Shown: positions 35,608-44,094 of the stretch, piece by piece
Position numbering within the stretch: the stretch's first letter is position 1
How the letters are laid out: each line of letters opens with the position of its first letter
Source of the DNA: Desulfonatronovibrio hydrogenovorans DSM 9292
GTDB lineage: Bacteria > Desulfobacterota > Desulfovibrionia > Desulfovibrionales > Desulfonatronovibrionaceae
Direction: 5' to 3'
Assembly: GCF_000686525.1 (NCBI RefSeq)
Contig: NZ_JMKT01000008.1
Location: 558,001-622,000 of the forward strand
DNA: 64,000 nucleotides
Translations under genes and position numbers: made by a program
Notes under the pieces: generated by a model
Database searches by the model: none
What the model was told of the DNA's origin: nothing
The model's input: only the letters and a program-made list of their open reading frames with translations

Positions 35608-36839
35608 ACCAGCCGGTCCAGATCTCTGATCAGTCTGCCGTACCTTCCTCCATACCCGGGAAACGAGCCGAACAGGTCTGTTTTCTGTTTCTGGAGCAGT
35701 CCATCTGAACTGGCTTCCGGTGAAGACTGGCTCATGGTCAGGGCCAGCCTTTCATGGCCCAGGTATTCCTTAAGCTCTGCAACAAAACCGTTCATTTCCA
35801 GGTCAAATTGATCAGCTGCAGTTTCCCAGAATTCTGCTGCCTGGGGAGAGGGCAGCCTGGACATGGCCTGGCAGGACAGGGCGTACAAAAAATTTATGGG
35901 TGAGCCTGGAATGCCTCTTCTCCATCCCAGAAGCCATGAGTTTCTCCAGAACAGGAGAAACTGGCTTTTTCCCAGCTCTATGACCTGGTCCAAACCCTGT
36001 CTGGACCTGACCAGAACCGGATGGTTCCAGGCCGGCACGGTGTTTTTCAGATCCCAGGATAAAGGTCTGGAAGTTTTTCCCTTTAAGCTTCGGCCCAGCC
36101 ACTGCTCAAGGATGTCTTGCAAAAGGGAGTTGGCAGGGCTTGAGCCGGGAGTTTCAAGGTGGGAGTAGCTTAGAATGTATTTGCCCTGACCATAGTCTCC
36201 CATGATAATGCATGGCTCTTGGGTGAGCAAGGCAGGATCCAGGTTTATCCCATATACAGACTCCCATTTTTTCAAATCAGCAGGGTCCACCAGAGACAGG
36301 TTCAGATCTGAGCTCCAAAAGTCCTGTCCGGGTCTCAGATAGCTGGCCAGGATTTTGACACTTTGGTCCTCAGGACAGGGCTCAAACTGGGAAGGCCACC
36401 ATACCGGCAGGAAGAGTTCCTGTTTCTGGTCCAGGTTCAGTCCTGTCACCCTGCAAAGGACGTGACCGCTGAAATTGGGTAGACGTTCCTTAAAGGGCTT
36501 TCTCTGCCAGGAGCAAAGGTCTAGGCAGGAGGTTCTGGATGTTGATTTCAGTGCAAGCCCGGCTCCACCGCAGAAGCCCAGATACTTTCCTCCGGAGTCC
36601 ACATAGTCTCTGATGTTCTGCAGGCCCGATTTCCCCAGACGTTCAGCCTTGAGCCTGGCCCATCCTCCGGGCACCAGCAGGCCGGCTGGAGGGGCATGGT
36701 CCAGAATTCCTGATCTGATTTCTGAAGCATCCACAATTTTGAGCGGTGTACCCATCTGTGCCAGGGCCTGCCAGAGCATGACACCCCAGAGATGAGATTC
36801 GTCCCATAAAAGATAGAAAAATCCTTGTGAATCAGACAT
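35574..36839 (-). CDS. BPL_N/GATase-like protein downstream of metXW
   Basis: 421 residues from the ATG at 36839 (MSDSQGFFYLLWDESH); an ATG six codons earlier is possible. Residues ~1-230 resemble the BPL_N domain (N-terminal, class-I amidotransferase-like part of some biotin ligases): GLLVPGGWARLKAERLG, DYVDSGGKYLGFCGGAGLAL with a Cys at the nucleophile-elbow position, and a later MGDYGQGKYILSYSH. The remaining ~190 residues are helical and unrecognised. It follows metW by 13-31 bases on the same strand, so it belongs to the metX-metW operon. No biotin-ligase catalytic domain is present. Confidence 0.7.
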   Translation of the reverse strand: MSDSQGFFYLLWDESHLWGVMLWQALAQMGTPLKIVDASEIRSGILDHAPPAGLLVPGGWARLKAERLGKSGLQNIRDYVDSGGKYLGFCGGAGLALKSTSRTSCLDLCSWQRKPFKERLPNFSGHVLCRVTGLNLDQKQELFLPVWWPSQFEPCPEDQSVKILASYLRPGQDFWSSDLNLSLVDPADLKKWESVYGINLDPALLTQEPCIIMGDYGQGKYILSYSHLETPGSSPANSLLQDILEQWLGRSLKGKTSRPLSWDLKNTVPAWNHPVLVRSRQGLDQVIELGKSQFLLFWRNSWLLGWRRGIPGSPINFLYALSCQAMSRLPSPQAAEFWETAADQFDLEMNGFVAELKEYLGHERLALTMSQSSPEASSDGLLQKQKTDLFGSFPGYGGRYGRLIRDLDRLVYLTLAEKPSR

Positions 36840-36869
36840 GGTTTCTCTTAGCAGCAAGCCGGTGCCCGT

Positions 36870-37532
36870 TCAAGGGGAATCCGTTCCATCCGACAGGCAG
36901 AACAGAGCCAGGGAGCTCCTGAGATTTGGCAGCAGGGTAATGGGGCTGAACTGCTTTCGTGGTCCCTGACCGGCAAAATGCTTATGAGTGATGTCGGCCC
37001 TGATTTGTTTACACAGGGCAGTGAAGTCATCCACTGTGGCCAGCCTGATGTTGGGGGTTTCATGCCATTCATAGGGCAGGTCCCTGTTGACCGGCAATCT
37101 GCCCTTGAACAGGATCTGCATCCTGACTCGCCAGTGGGCAAAGTTGGGAAAAGTGACAGCCACCTTTCTGCCTATGCGCAGGCTGTGCCGCAAAAGCTGC
37201 AGTGGGCTGGCAACGCTCAGCAGGACCTGGTTCAGGATGACCAGATCGAAATGATTGTACCCGAAGTCAGCCACACTTTCTTCAAGATCCCCCTGGATCA
37301 CCCGGAGTCCCCTGGACAGACAGTCAGCCACATATTCTGAATCCAGTTCAATCCCGAGTTCATTGATTTGTTTGTGTCGTTTAAGTTCAAGGAGGAGCTC
37401 TCCCCGCCCGCAGCCGAGGTCCAGGACCTGGTCCTGAGGTTTGGCCAGTTTCAGGATAAATGGGTCAAAATACCTGTCTCGGTCCAGGCTTTTTGACCAG
37501 TCAATGCTAAAGCCTTTGGTTGAACTTTTCAT
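36870..37532 (-). CDS. metW: Methionine biosynthesis protein MetW
   Basis: 220 residues. A class-I SAM-dependent methyltransferase-like fold: VLDLGCGRGELLLELK (motif I), IELDSEYVADCLSRGL, GDLEESVADFGYNHFDLVILNQ, then FPNFAHWRVRMQILFKGRLP, which is diagnostic for MetW. MetW works with MetX in the methionine pathway, though its own activity is not fully settled. The start overlaps the metX stop by 4 bases. Confidence 0.93.
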   Translation of the reverse strand: MKSSTKGFSIDWSKSLDRDRYFDPFILKLAKPQDQVLDLGCGRGELLLELKRHKQINELGIELDSEYVADCLSRGLRVIQGDLEESVADFGYNHFDLVILNQVLLSVASPLQLLRHSLRIGRKVAVTFPNFAHWRVRMQILFKGRLPVNRDLPYEWHETPNIRLATVDDFTALCKQIRADITHKHFAGQGPRKQFSPITLLPNLRSSLALFCLSDGTDSP

Positions 37533-38701
37533 AAGTTGACCTCATTCTCCAGCCTGGTCAGAAAACCTGAAATCACCTCGCCCATGCGGTTTCCAGGAAG
37601 CAGAAAAGCATCGTGCCCCTGGTCACTGCCAATATTGCAGTAAGAGACGTTTTTTCCGGCGGTCCTGAGGGCCTTGACCAGTTCCTGGGAGCAGGAAGGA
37701 GGAAAGAGCCAGTCACTGGTAAAGGAAATAACCAGAAACGAGCACTGGCAATGGCTGAAAGCTTTTTCCAGGTTGCCATAATCGCTCGGCAGATCGAAAT
37801 AATCCATGGCCCTGGTGATGTAGAGATAGGTATTGGCATCAAACCGGTTCACAAAGGTGCTGCCCTGGTGGTGCAGGTAGCTTTCCACCTGGAAGTCGGC
37901 TTCAAGCTTGTAGCCCCGCTGGCTGCCGTTAATGAATCGTCTGGAAAATTTTCTGAGCATGGCTTCTTGTGAAAGATAGGTAATATGACCGATCATCCTG
38001 GCCAGAGCCAGGCCTGAGGCTGGTTGATGCTCGGGCTGATAAAGTCCGAAATTCCACTGGGGATCGCTCATGATAGCCTGTCTGGCAACCTCGTTGAAGG
38101 CGATGGCCTGGGGGGACATGCGTGCGGTTGTGGCAATGGGCAGTGCTCCGACCACCATTTCCGGAAAGGTAATGGCCCACTGGAGGACCTGCATCCCGCC
38201 CAGAGATCCGCCGATGACTGCCAGAAGCCTTTTGACGCCAAGATGGTCCAAAAGCCATTTCTGGACCTTGACCATGTCTTTGACAGTGTAAAATGGGAAA
38301 TGAAGCCCATATGGTTTTCCTGTGGCCGGATTGATTTCTGCCGGACCAGTGGTCCCCTTGCATCCTCCCAGGAAATTGCTGCAGATTACAAAGTAGCGCC
38401 GGGTGTCCAGGGGTTTGCCGGGACCAATAAGCATGTCCCACCAGCCGGGCTTTTCCTTGGGGTCATGGGTATGCCGGCCTGCGGCATGGGCGTCACCGGT
38501 CAGGGCGTGGCAGACCAGGACTGCATTGTCTCTGTCTCTGGACAGCTGGCCATAGGTTTCATAGGCTACGGTTACGGGTGAAAGAGTCTTTCCTGATTCT
38601 AGTTTTAATATGAAGTTGTCACCCTGAAAGGTGACCCTGTTGGTTTCCACCAGGCCTGCACTCTCCTGATAAGCAGGTTTGGAAGTGGATTCTGGTTTCA
38701 T
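37529..38701 (-). CDS. metX: Homoserine O-acetyltransferase
   Basis: 390 residues, an alpha/beta-hydrolase enzyme making O-acetyl- (or possibly O-succinyl-) homoserine. Seen: the nucleophile elbow AVIGGSLGGMQVLQW (Ser), the oxyanion region VCHALTGDAHAAG, NFLGGCKGTTGP and the C-terminal catalytic Asp/His part (GSDQGHDAFLL). Ribosome site AGGAG. Starts the operon metX-metW-BPL_N; faces metY across a 521-base gap. Confidence 0.94.
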   Translation of the reverse strand: MKPESTSKPAYQESAGLVETNRVTFQGDNFILKLESGKTLSPVTVAYETYGQLSRDRDNAVLVCHALTGDAHAAGRHTHDPKEKPGWWDMLIGPGKPLDTRRYFVICSNFLGGCKGTTGPAEINPATGKPYGLHFPFYTVKDMVKVQKWLLDHLGVKRLLAVIGGSLGGMQVLQWAITFPEMVVGALPIATTARMSPQAIAFNEVARQAIMSDPQWNFGLYQPEHQPASGLALARMIGHITYLSQEAMLRKFSRRFINGSQRGYKLEADFQVESYLHHQGSTFVNRFDANTYLYITRAMDYFDLPSDYGNLEKAFSHCQCSFLVISFTSDWLFPPSCSQELVKALRTAGKNVSYCNIGSDQGHDAFLLPGNRMGEVISGFLTRLENEVNL

Positions 38702-39222
38702 TGGTCACTCCTGAAGACATTTTGAATGAGAATCATGAACAAAGGGGCCGGGATCAAGGCAGTCGTCCAGGCAGGACAGATGATCCTGGTATATGCAGTA
38801 GATTCTTCTATGTGGTCTAATTTGAGTCAAACAAGCATGGACGGGGCGGCCTAGCCGCAAATTTTGAGTAAACTGATCTGAAGGCCGGACTGCGACCATC
38901 AGATCCCTGGCATGCAGCATAGGCATAAATCTCCCATCTGCATCAGCGACTGGCGGAGAAAAGAGTCGATATGATTCATGACTTTGGCTCAATCAAACAA
39001 GGCATGCATTTAAAAATCCCGAGCTTGACCGGCTCTGCAGGTGTCTCGGGGTCTGGGACTTTTCCATTGGAGCAGGGATGATTCCCTGAAGATCCTTTTC
39101 TTGTCAAGGGCCTTTCGGCCTGATAATTTCGGGGATCAATGGTTTAACCAAATAATTCTTGACCAGTCTGGGAAAACATAGCAACTAATTTATTAGTGAC
39201 AGACAAAATAAGGAGGTATGAT
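38702..39222. other. Divergent control region between metX and metY
   Basis: 521 bases without a supportable gene. Plus-strand hairpins in the metY leader: cccgag/ctcggg (39018-39050) and caggga-tgat-tccctg (39073-39088). Minus-strand hairpin in the metX leader: gatctga/tcagatc (about 38870-38905). No known SAM-riboswitch core was recognised. A weak sigma-70-like TTGACC (39160) lies upstream of metY. A reading frame on the minus strand at 38705-38992 begins with TTG and looks non-coding. Confidence 0.5.
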
Positions 39223-40533
39223 ATGGATGTCAAGCAGAACGGATTCATGACCAAGGTCCTGCATGCCGGTCATCATCCTGACCAGGAAACCGGTTCAAGG
39301 GCTGTTCCTATATACCAGACCACCAGCTACATGTTCAGGGACAGCAATCACGCAGCCGACCTTTTTGCCTTGAAGGAGCCGGGATACATATACACAAGGA
39401 TCATGAACCCCACCACCGAGGTCCTGGAAAAAAGACTTGCAGCCCTCCATAACGGATGCGGAAGTCTGGCCGTGGCATCGGGCATGGCTGCAATATTTTA
39501 TGCAGTGACCAATATCGCCGGGGTTGGACAGAATATTGTTTCAGGCAGCAATCTTTATGGAGGGACCCATACCCTGTTCAGCCATACCCTGAAAAGATTC
39601 GGCATAGAAGTCAGATTTGTGGATTCGAGTGACCCTGGCAACTTTGCCCGGTCCACTGATCAGAACACCAGGCTTTTGTTCACCGAGTCTGTTGGCAATC
39701 CCAGATGCAACATTGACGATCTTGAAGCCATGGCCAGGGTGGCTCATGACCATGGCCTGCCTCTGGTTGTTGACAACACTTCCACGCCTCCTCCCCTGTT
39801 CAATCCATTTGACTGGGGAGCGGACATTCTGGTCTATTCTCTGACCAAGATGGTCGGAGGTCATGGGACCTGCATCGGAGGAGCCATAGTGGAAAAAGGC
39901 GGGTTTCCCTGGGAAAGTCATGGCAGGTATCCTGAAATGACCGGACCCGATTCTTCCTATCATGACCTGAATATGTGGGAAGCTATGGGGTGTGACAAGA
40001 AAGGGAAACAGGAGTGTCCGATTTTTACCCTTAAGGCCAGAACCGGCCTGCTTCGGGACACTGGTGCAGCCTTGTCCCCCATGAACAGCTTTCTGATCCT
40101 CCAGGGACTTGAAACTTTACCCCTTCGGGCTGCAGTTCATGCTGAAAATGCACTCAAGGTGGCTGAGCATCTGGAAAAGCATCCCCTGGTCAGCTGGGTT
40201 AATTATGCGGGTCTTCCTTCTCATCCTGATCATGAAAGGGCCCGGAGGATGTTTCCCCGGGGTTGCGGGGCTGTGTTCGGGTTCAGAATAAAAGGCGGCC
40301 TGGAAGCTGCAAGAAAATTTGTTGAATCAGTCCGGTTATGTTCTCATCTGGCCAATATCCTGGATGCCAGGACATTGGTGATCCACCCGGCCGGAACAAC
40401 CCATCAGCAGCTTTCACCAGAGGAACAGGCTGCAGCCGGAGTCAGCCAGGACATGATCAGGATTTCAGTGGGGCTGGAAGACATTGAAGATATCCTGGCT
40501 GATCTGGACCAGGCTCTGGAAAAAACTCAATAG
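39223..40533 (+). CDS. metY: O-acetylhomoserine sulfhydrylase
   Basis: 436 residues from the ATG at 39223, six bases after AGGAGG. PLP-dependent Cys/Met metabolism enzyme: YTRIMNPTTEVLEKRLAAL, SGMAAIFYAV, NLYGGTHTLF, VVDNTSTPPPLFNPFDWGAD and the PLP lysine in SLTKMVGGHGTCIGG. It makes homocysteine from O-acetylhomoserine and sulfide, which fits a sulfide-rich anaerobe. Divergent from metXW. Confidence 0.93.
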   Translation: MDVKQNGFMTKVLHAGHHPDQETGSRAVPIYQTTSYMFRDSNHAADLFALKEPGYIYTRIMNPTTEVLEKRLAALHNGCGSLAVASGMAAIFYAVTNIAGVGQNIVSGSNLYGGTHTLFSHTLKRFGIEVRFVDSSDPGNFARSTDQNTRLLFTESVGNPRCNIDDLEAMARVAHDHGLPLVVDNTSTPPPLFNPFDWGADILVYSLTKMVGGHGTCIGGAIVEKGGFPWESHGRYPEMTGPDSSYHDLNMWEAMGCDKKGKQECPIFTLKARTGLLRDTGAALSPMNSFLILQGLETLPLRAAVHAENALKVAEHLEKHPLVSWVNYAGLPSHPDHERARRMFPRGCGAVFGFRIKGGLEAARKFVESVRLCSHLANILDARTLVIHPAGTTHQQLSPEEQAAAGVSQDMIRISVGLEDIEDILADLDQALEKTQ

Positions 40534-40537
40534 TTAA

Positions 40538-40677
40538 GATTCAGCCTGATCCAGGGTATAAGGACTGTTCACATTCAGAACCAAATGGGCTATCCATTCC
40601 AGGTTACTGAACAGCTCCGACCAGGGCCGGCCACGGCCTCTGATCCAAACCAGAAAAGGCAGCTCTTAGGCTGAATC
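40538..40677 (+). ncRNA. Structured fdhD leader, riboswitch candidate
   Basis: 140 bases closed by a perfect 10-bp stem gattcagcct (40538-40547) / aggctgaatc (40668-40677). Inside, a nested arm is formed by ctgttca (40565)/tgaacag (40608), aacc (40579)/ggtt (40602) and aatgg (40584)/ccatt (40594) with a 5-base loop. A GC hairpin gggcc-ggccac-ggcct follows (40624-40639). The closing stem ends 20 bases before the fdhD ATG, close to its ribosome site (AAGGGTG), where pairing could control translation. The class is not assigned. Confidence 0.5.
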
Positions 40678-40697
40678 GAGAATGACAAGGGTGAATC

Positions 40698-41459
40698 ATG
40701 CCAACTATTGACTGTTCCACCATCCTGATGACCCCCGCCGGATCGAGTGTTCTGGAGGAAAAGGTTTTGGATGAACGCCCCTATACTGTTACCCTTAATG
40801 ATGAAACCATAGGCTCGGCTATGGTTCTGGCCAGGGATCTGAAAGAGTTTGCAGCCGGCTATCTTTTTGGTCAGGGTCACCTGGAAAAAGATACCCGGAT
40901 TTTTCAGATCGAGGTCTGCCCCGATGGAAGGGTGGATGTCTATGCAGATGTCCAGGTTCAAAAGGATCAGGACATGATCACCACGTCCGGGTGCGGAGGG
41001 TCGGGTAAAATCGCCCGGAAGCTGCTGGAAGGAAACTATCCGGAGCTGTCCCATTTTGTCATGAACTTCAGCCGGATCAGTGAGCTGGTCCGAAGGACGC
41101 TCTCCAATTCCAGCTTGCAGCAGGAAACCCATTGCGTCCATGGCTGCGGTTATTTGACTGAAAATGGTTTTGAAGCCTGTTTTGAGGATGTGGGACGGCA
41201 CAATGCTGTAGATAAGGTCATGGGAGCCATTCTTCTGGGCAGGTTTCCCAGGGCAGGGGCAGTTTATACTACCGGGCGGCTGACTTCGGACATGGTTCTG
41301 AAATGTGCCAGGATGGGCATTCCCGTTGTCCTTTCCAGAACGGCCCCCTCATCTTTGGGTATTGAAATCGCCCGGCAGGCCGGGATTACTCTTGGGGCCT
41401 ACGTCAGACCGGGCCGGGTCAATGTCTTTAATGCTCCGGAAAGGATCATCAACGACTGA
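40698..41459 (+). CDS. fdhD: Formate dehydrogenase accessory sulfurtransferase FdhD
   Basis: 253 residues. FdhD transfers sulfur to the molybdenum/tungsten bis-MGD cofactor of formate dehydrogenase. Seen: LARDLKEFAAGYLFGQG, HCVHGCGYLTENG, ACFEDVGRHNAVDKVMGA and GRLTSDMVLKCARMGIP, ending with GRVNVFNAPERI. The family CxxC is represented here by Cys99-G-G-Ser102 (TTSGCGGSG), so the second cysteine is replaced by serine. No formate dehydrogenase structural gene is adjacent. Converges tail-to-tail with pyrC, 6 bases apart. Confidence 0.92.
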   Translation: MPTIDCSTILMTPAGSSVLEEKVLDERPYTVTLNDETIGSAMVLARDLKEFAAGYLFGQGHLEKDTRIFQIEVCPDGRVDVYADVQVQKDQDMITTSGCGGSGKIARKLLEGNYPELSHFVMNFSRISELVRRTLSNSSLQQETHCVHGCGYLTENGFEACFEDVGRHNAVDKVMGAILLGRFPRAGAVYTTGRLTSDMVLKCARMGIPVVLSRTAPSSLGIEIARQAGITLGAYVRPGRVNVFNAPERIIND

Positions 41460-41465
41460 CAGGGC

Positions 41466-42737
41466 TCAGATCCGGCTGAAGATCTCTTTTCCAGCCATGA
41501 AATGGGCCATTACCCTGCCCTGGAGCATGTCTCCCTGACAGGGAGTGTTTTTGCCCTTGGAGAGCATGGTTTGAGCATTGACAGGCCATTGGTGTTCAGG
41601 ATCCACCAGGATGAAATCAGCCGGGTCACCGGGCTGAAAGCTGTTGGCTGGAAGGCCGAATATCTTACCCGGGGAAGAGGCCATAAGTCTGGCCAGGTCT
41701 TTGAGTTCAAATACATTTTTCCGGACCAGTCCCAGGCAGAGGGACAGGGCCGTATCCAGGCCGGAGATACCGTTGGGAGCCTGGGCAAAAGGGACCTGTT
41801 TTTCAAAGTCGGCATGGGGGGCATGGTCAGTGGCTATGATGTCAATCACTCCCTGTCGCAGGGCATCCTGAAGGGCGGATGTATCCTGCCTGGTCCTGAG
41901 GGGAGGATTGACTTTGGCCATGGTGTTGTATCCCTGGACCTGTTCTTCGTCCCAGACCAGGTAATGAGGACAGGTTTCCGCAGTGACCGGTATGGACTTC
42001 TGTTTTGCCCAGGCGATCAGCTCCACTGATTTTCCAGAGCTGATATGGGCCAGATGCACAGGTGTGTCCAGCTGGGCGGCCAGCAGAATGTCCCTGGCGA
42101 CCTGCAAAGTTTCAGCTGTGTCCGGAATTCCCTTCAGTCCCAGATAGCTTGAGATTTTTCCTTCATTCATTACCCCGTCTCCGGCCAGACAGGGATCTTC
42201 ACAATGGTCAATAACCACCATTTCCAGGTCTGAGGCATATTCCAAAGCCCGGCGGAACAGCTCATTATCCCTGACTGGAAGGCCGTCATTGGAAAATGCA
42301 CGGCATCCGGCCTCCTTGAGTTCAGCCAGAGGGGCAAGTTCTTTTCCTTCAAGGTTTCTGGTCAAAGCACCAACTGGATGCACAAAAGGGCCGTGAGGAT
42401 GGTGCCAGCTGGCCTTTTCCAGCATCAGCCGGGTAACAGATGCATTGTCATTGACCGGATTTGTATTGGCCATGGCCAGGACCTGGCCAAACCCTCCTCC
42501 TGCTGCTGCTTTCAAGCCGGAATTAATGTCTTCCTTGTATTCAAAACCAGGTTCGCGCAAATGGACGTGTACGTCGATCAGGCTGGGCAGAAGGTGATAT
42601 CCCCGGCCATCATATAATTTACAGGAAGAAGAGTCCCCGGGTTCTCCTTCCTGGAAGGCCATGATCCTGTCATCTTCCAGCAAAAGAAAGCCTTTCTTCT
42701 GGTTCAGGACCGTATTTCTGATGATCATGCGTGCCAT
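41466..42737 (-). CDS. pyrC: Dihydroorotase
   Basis: 423 residues, class I dihydroorotase of pyrimidine synthesis (carbamoyl aspartate to dihydroorotate). Metal ligands are visible in DVHVHLREPG, VIDHCED and LAHISS, with the catalytic Asp in IIATDHAPHADFEK and the substrate loop ANTNPVNDN. Directly follows pyrB without a gap, so the two form an operon and may associate physically as in other type-I systems. Confidence 0.95.
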   Translation of the reverse strand: MARMIIRNTVLNQKKGFLLLEDDRIMAFQEGEPGDSSSCKLYDGRGYHLLPSLIDVHVHLREPGFEYKEDINSGLKAAAGGGFGQVLAMANTNPVNDNASVTRLMLEKASWHHPHGPFVHPVGALTRNLEGKELAPLAELKEAGCRAFSNDGLPVRDNELFRRALEYASDLEMVVIDHCEDPCLAGDGVMNEGKISSYLGLKGIPDTAETLQVARDILLAAQLDTPVHLAHISSGKSVELIAWAKQKSIPVTAETCPHYLVWDEEQVQGYNTMAKVNPPLRTRQDTSALQDALRQGVIDIIATDHAPHADFEKQVPFAQAPNGISGLDTALSLCLGLVRKNVFELKDLARLMASSPGKIFGLPANSFQPGDPADFILVDPEHQWPVNAQTMLSKGKNTPCQGDMLQGRVMAHFMAGKEIFSRI

Positions 42738-43685
42738 TTAGCCCTCCGGAAGTTCCTGTTCAGTTTTGGAGCCGGCCAGATAAAGGTAAAGCAGGGCCAT
42801 GCGAACGGCCACGCCCGACTCAACCTGGTCCAGGATGAGACTGTCCCGGGAGTCGGCCAGGTCAGATGCTATTTCAATACCCCGGTTCATTGGTCCGGGA
42901 TGCATGATTTTAACCCCAGGTGCAGCCAGCTCAACATGCCTCCGGCTCAGGCAGAAGCGGGCAGCGTATTCACGGATGTCCGGCAGGAGCCCGGCTTTTT
43001 GACGCTCCAGCTGGAGTCTCAGGCTGATTATCGCATCCACCTCCCGGCAGGCCTGATTCAGATCATTGAAGACTTTTACAGGCCATGTTTCCGCCCTGGC
43101 AGGCAGAAGAGTTCTTGGAGCACAGATGCGGACCGTGCAGCCCAGCCTGGAAAAAAGTTTTATGTCTGATCTGGCCACCCGGCTGTGGGCAATATCGCCC
43201 AAAATGAGGATGGTCTTTCCGCTGAAATCCTCCCAGATCCGGTTCAGGGTAAAGCCATCCAGCAGGGCCTGAGTTGGATGGGCGTGCCATCCGTCACCGG
43301 CATTTATGACGCTGCACTGGAGATGTTCTGCAACAAAAGCAGCTGAACCGCTCAGACTGTGGCGGATGACTATGGCGTCGGGCTTCATGGCCTCCAGGGT
43401 CAGAACCGTGTCCTTAAGGCTTTCACCTTTTTTCAGGCTGCTTCCGCTGGTGGCCAGGGAGAAGCTGTCAGCTGACAGGCGTTTGGCAGCCATGTCAAAA
43501 GAGGTCTTGGTCCTGGTTGATGGCTCGGCAAAAAAAAGGACAACACTCTTGCCCTTGAGGATTGGAACTTTTTTTATACTGCGGGAGTTGATTTCGATAA
43601 ATCTGGAAGAAGTGCTGAAAATATGCCTGATCTCATGGTCTGACAAGGATTCAATGTCCAGAAGGTCCTTGTGTTTCCAGTTCAT
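42738..43685 (-). CDS. pyrB: Aspartate carbamoyltransferase catalytic subunit
   Basis: 315 residues. Carbamoyl-phosphate site [20 protein letters not shown] and the aspartate-domain sequence [11 protein letters not shown] are seen, with [16 protein letters not shown]. Length is normal for a catalytic chain; no regulatory PyrI is adjacent. First gene of pyrBC. Confidence 0.96.
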   Translation of the reverse strand: MNWKHKDLLDIESLSDHEIRHIFSTSSRFIEINSRSIKKVPILKGKSVVLFFAEPSTRTKTSFDMAAKRLSADSFSLATSGSSLKKGESLKDTVLTLEAMKPDAIVIRHSLSGSAAFVAEHLQCSVINAGDGWHAHPTQALLDGFTLNRIWEDFSGKTILILGDIAHSRVARSDIKLFSRLGCTVRICAPRTLLPARAETWPVKVFNDLNQACREVDAIISLRLQLERQKAGLLPDIREYAARFCLSRRHVELAAPGVKIMHPGPMNRGIEIASDLADSRDSLILDQVESGVAVRMALLYLYLAGSKTEQELPEG

Positions 43686-44094
43686 GGTCCACCTTTTTGG
43701 GCTCTTGGGTTAATGAACAAGCGGCAGGGATATTTGCGACCGGGCACACGAATAAATTCTAATGCAATAAAATAAGATGCGCAAGGGCATAATTAAGAGC
43801 ACAGCCCGGCGACCCCTGGCAGGGGAAAACTGGCCATCCGCCGTTTTGGTAATGAAAAAGCATGCTTTTTCATTACCATATCTACAGGCTGGTTGATTTC
43901 TGCCTGGTTTGGATCAGTACAGGACTGAACTCCGGATACCGGCCAGGCAAAATAGGCTCAGTGGCTACTTCACCTTGACCTCGGGCCGATAAAAAGTCAA
44001 AAAAAGGAGTTGCCACGGTTTTTTATAATCCGGATTTTGAAGACTTTTGCCTTGCAGGGTCCTGGGGCAGGCAGGGTAAAAAGGGGGGAAAGAG
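43686..44094. other. Divergent intergenic region between pyrB and livK
   Basis: 409 bases with no supportable gene. It holds a 32-bp perfect palindrome (43847-43878), an AT-rich stretch near 43750-43790 and a TATAAT (44024-44029) without a matching -35. It must carry promoters for both the pyrBC and the livKHMGF units. Confidence 0.6.
43847..43878. repeat. 32-bp perfect palindrome
   Basis: tggtaatgaaaaagca is followed at once by its exact complement tgctttttcattacca, with no loop. It lies ~160 bases upstream of pyrB and ~217 bases upstream of livK. It could be a regulator's binding site or a cruciform-forming element. No T-run follows, so it is not a normal terminator. Confidence 0.85.

Noticed and set aside
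38705-38992. 95-codon frame directly upstream of metX on the same strand
   Set aside because: Starts only with TTG, has no ribosome site, and reads as non-protein-like (many His/Arg/Cys, no fold pattern). Treated as the metX leader.
43990-44030. Promoter from TATAAT at 44024
   Set aside because: No -35-like hexamer lies 16-18 bases upstream.
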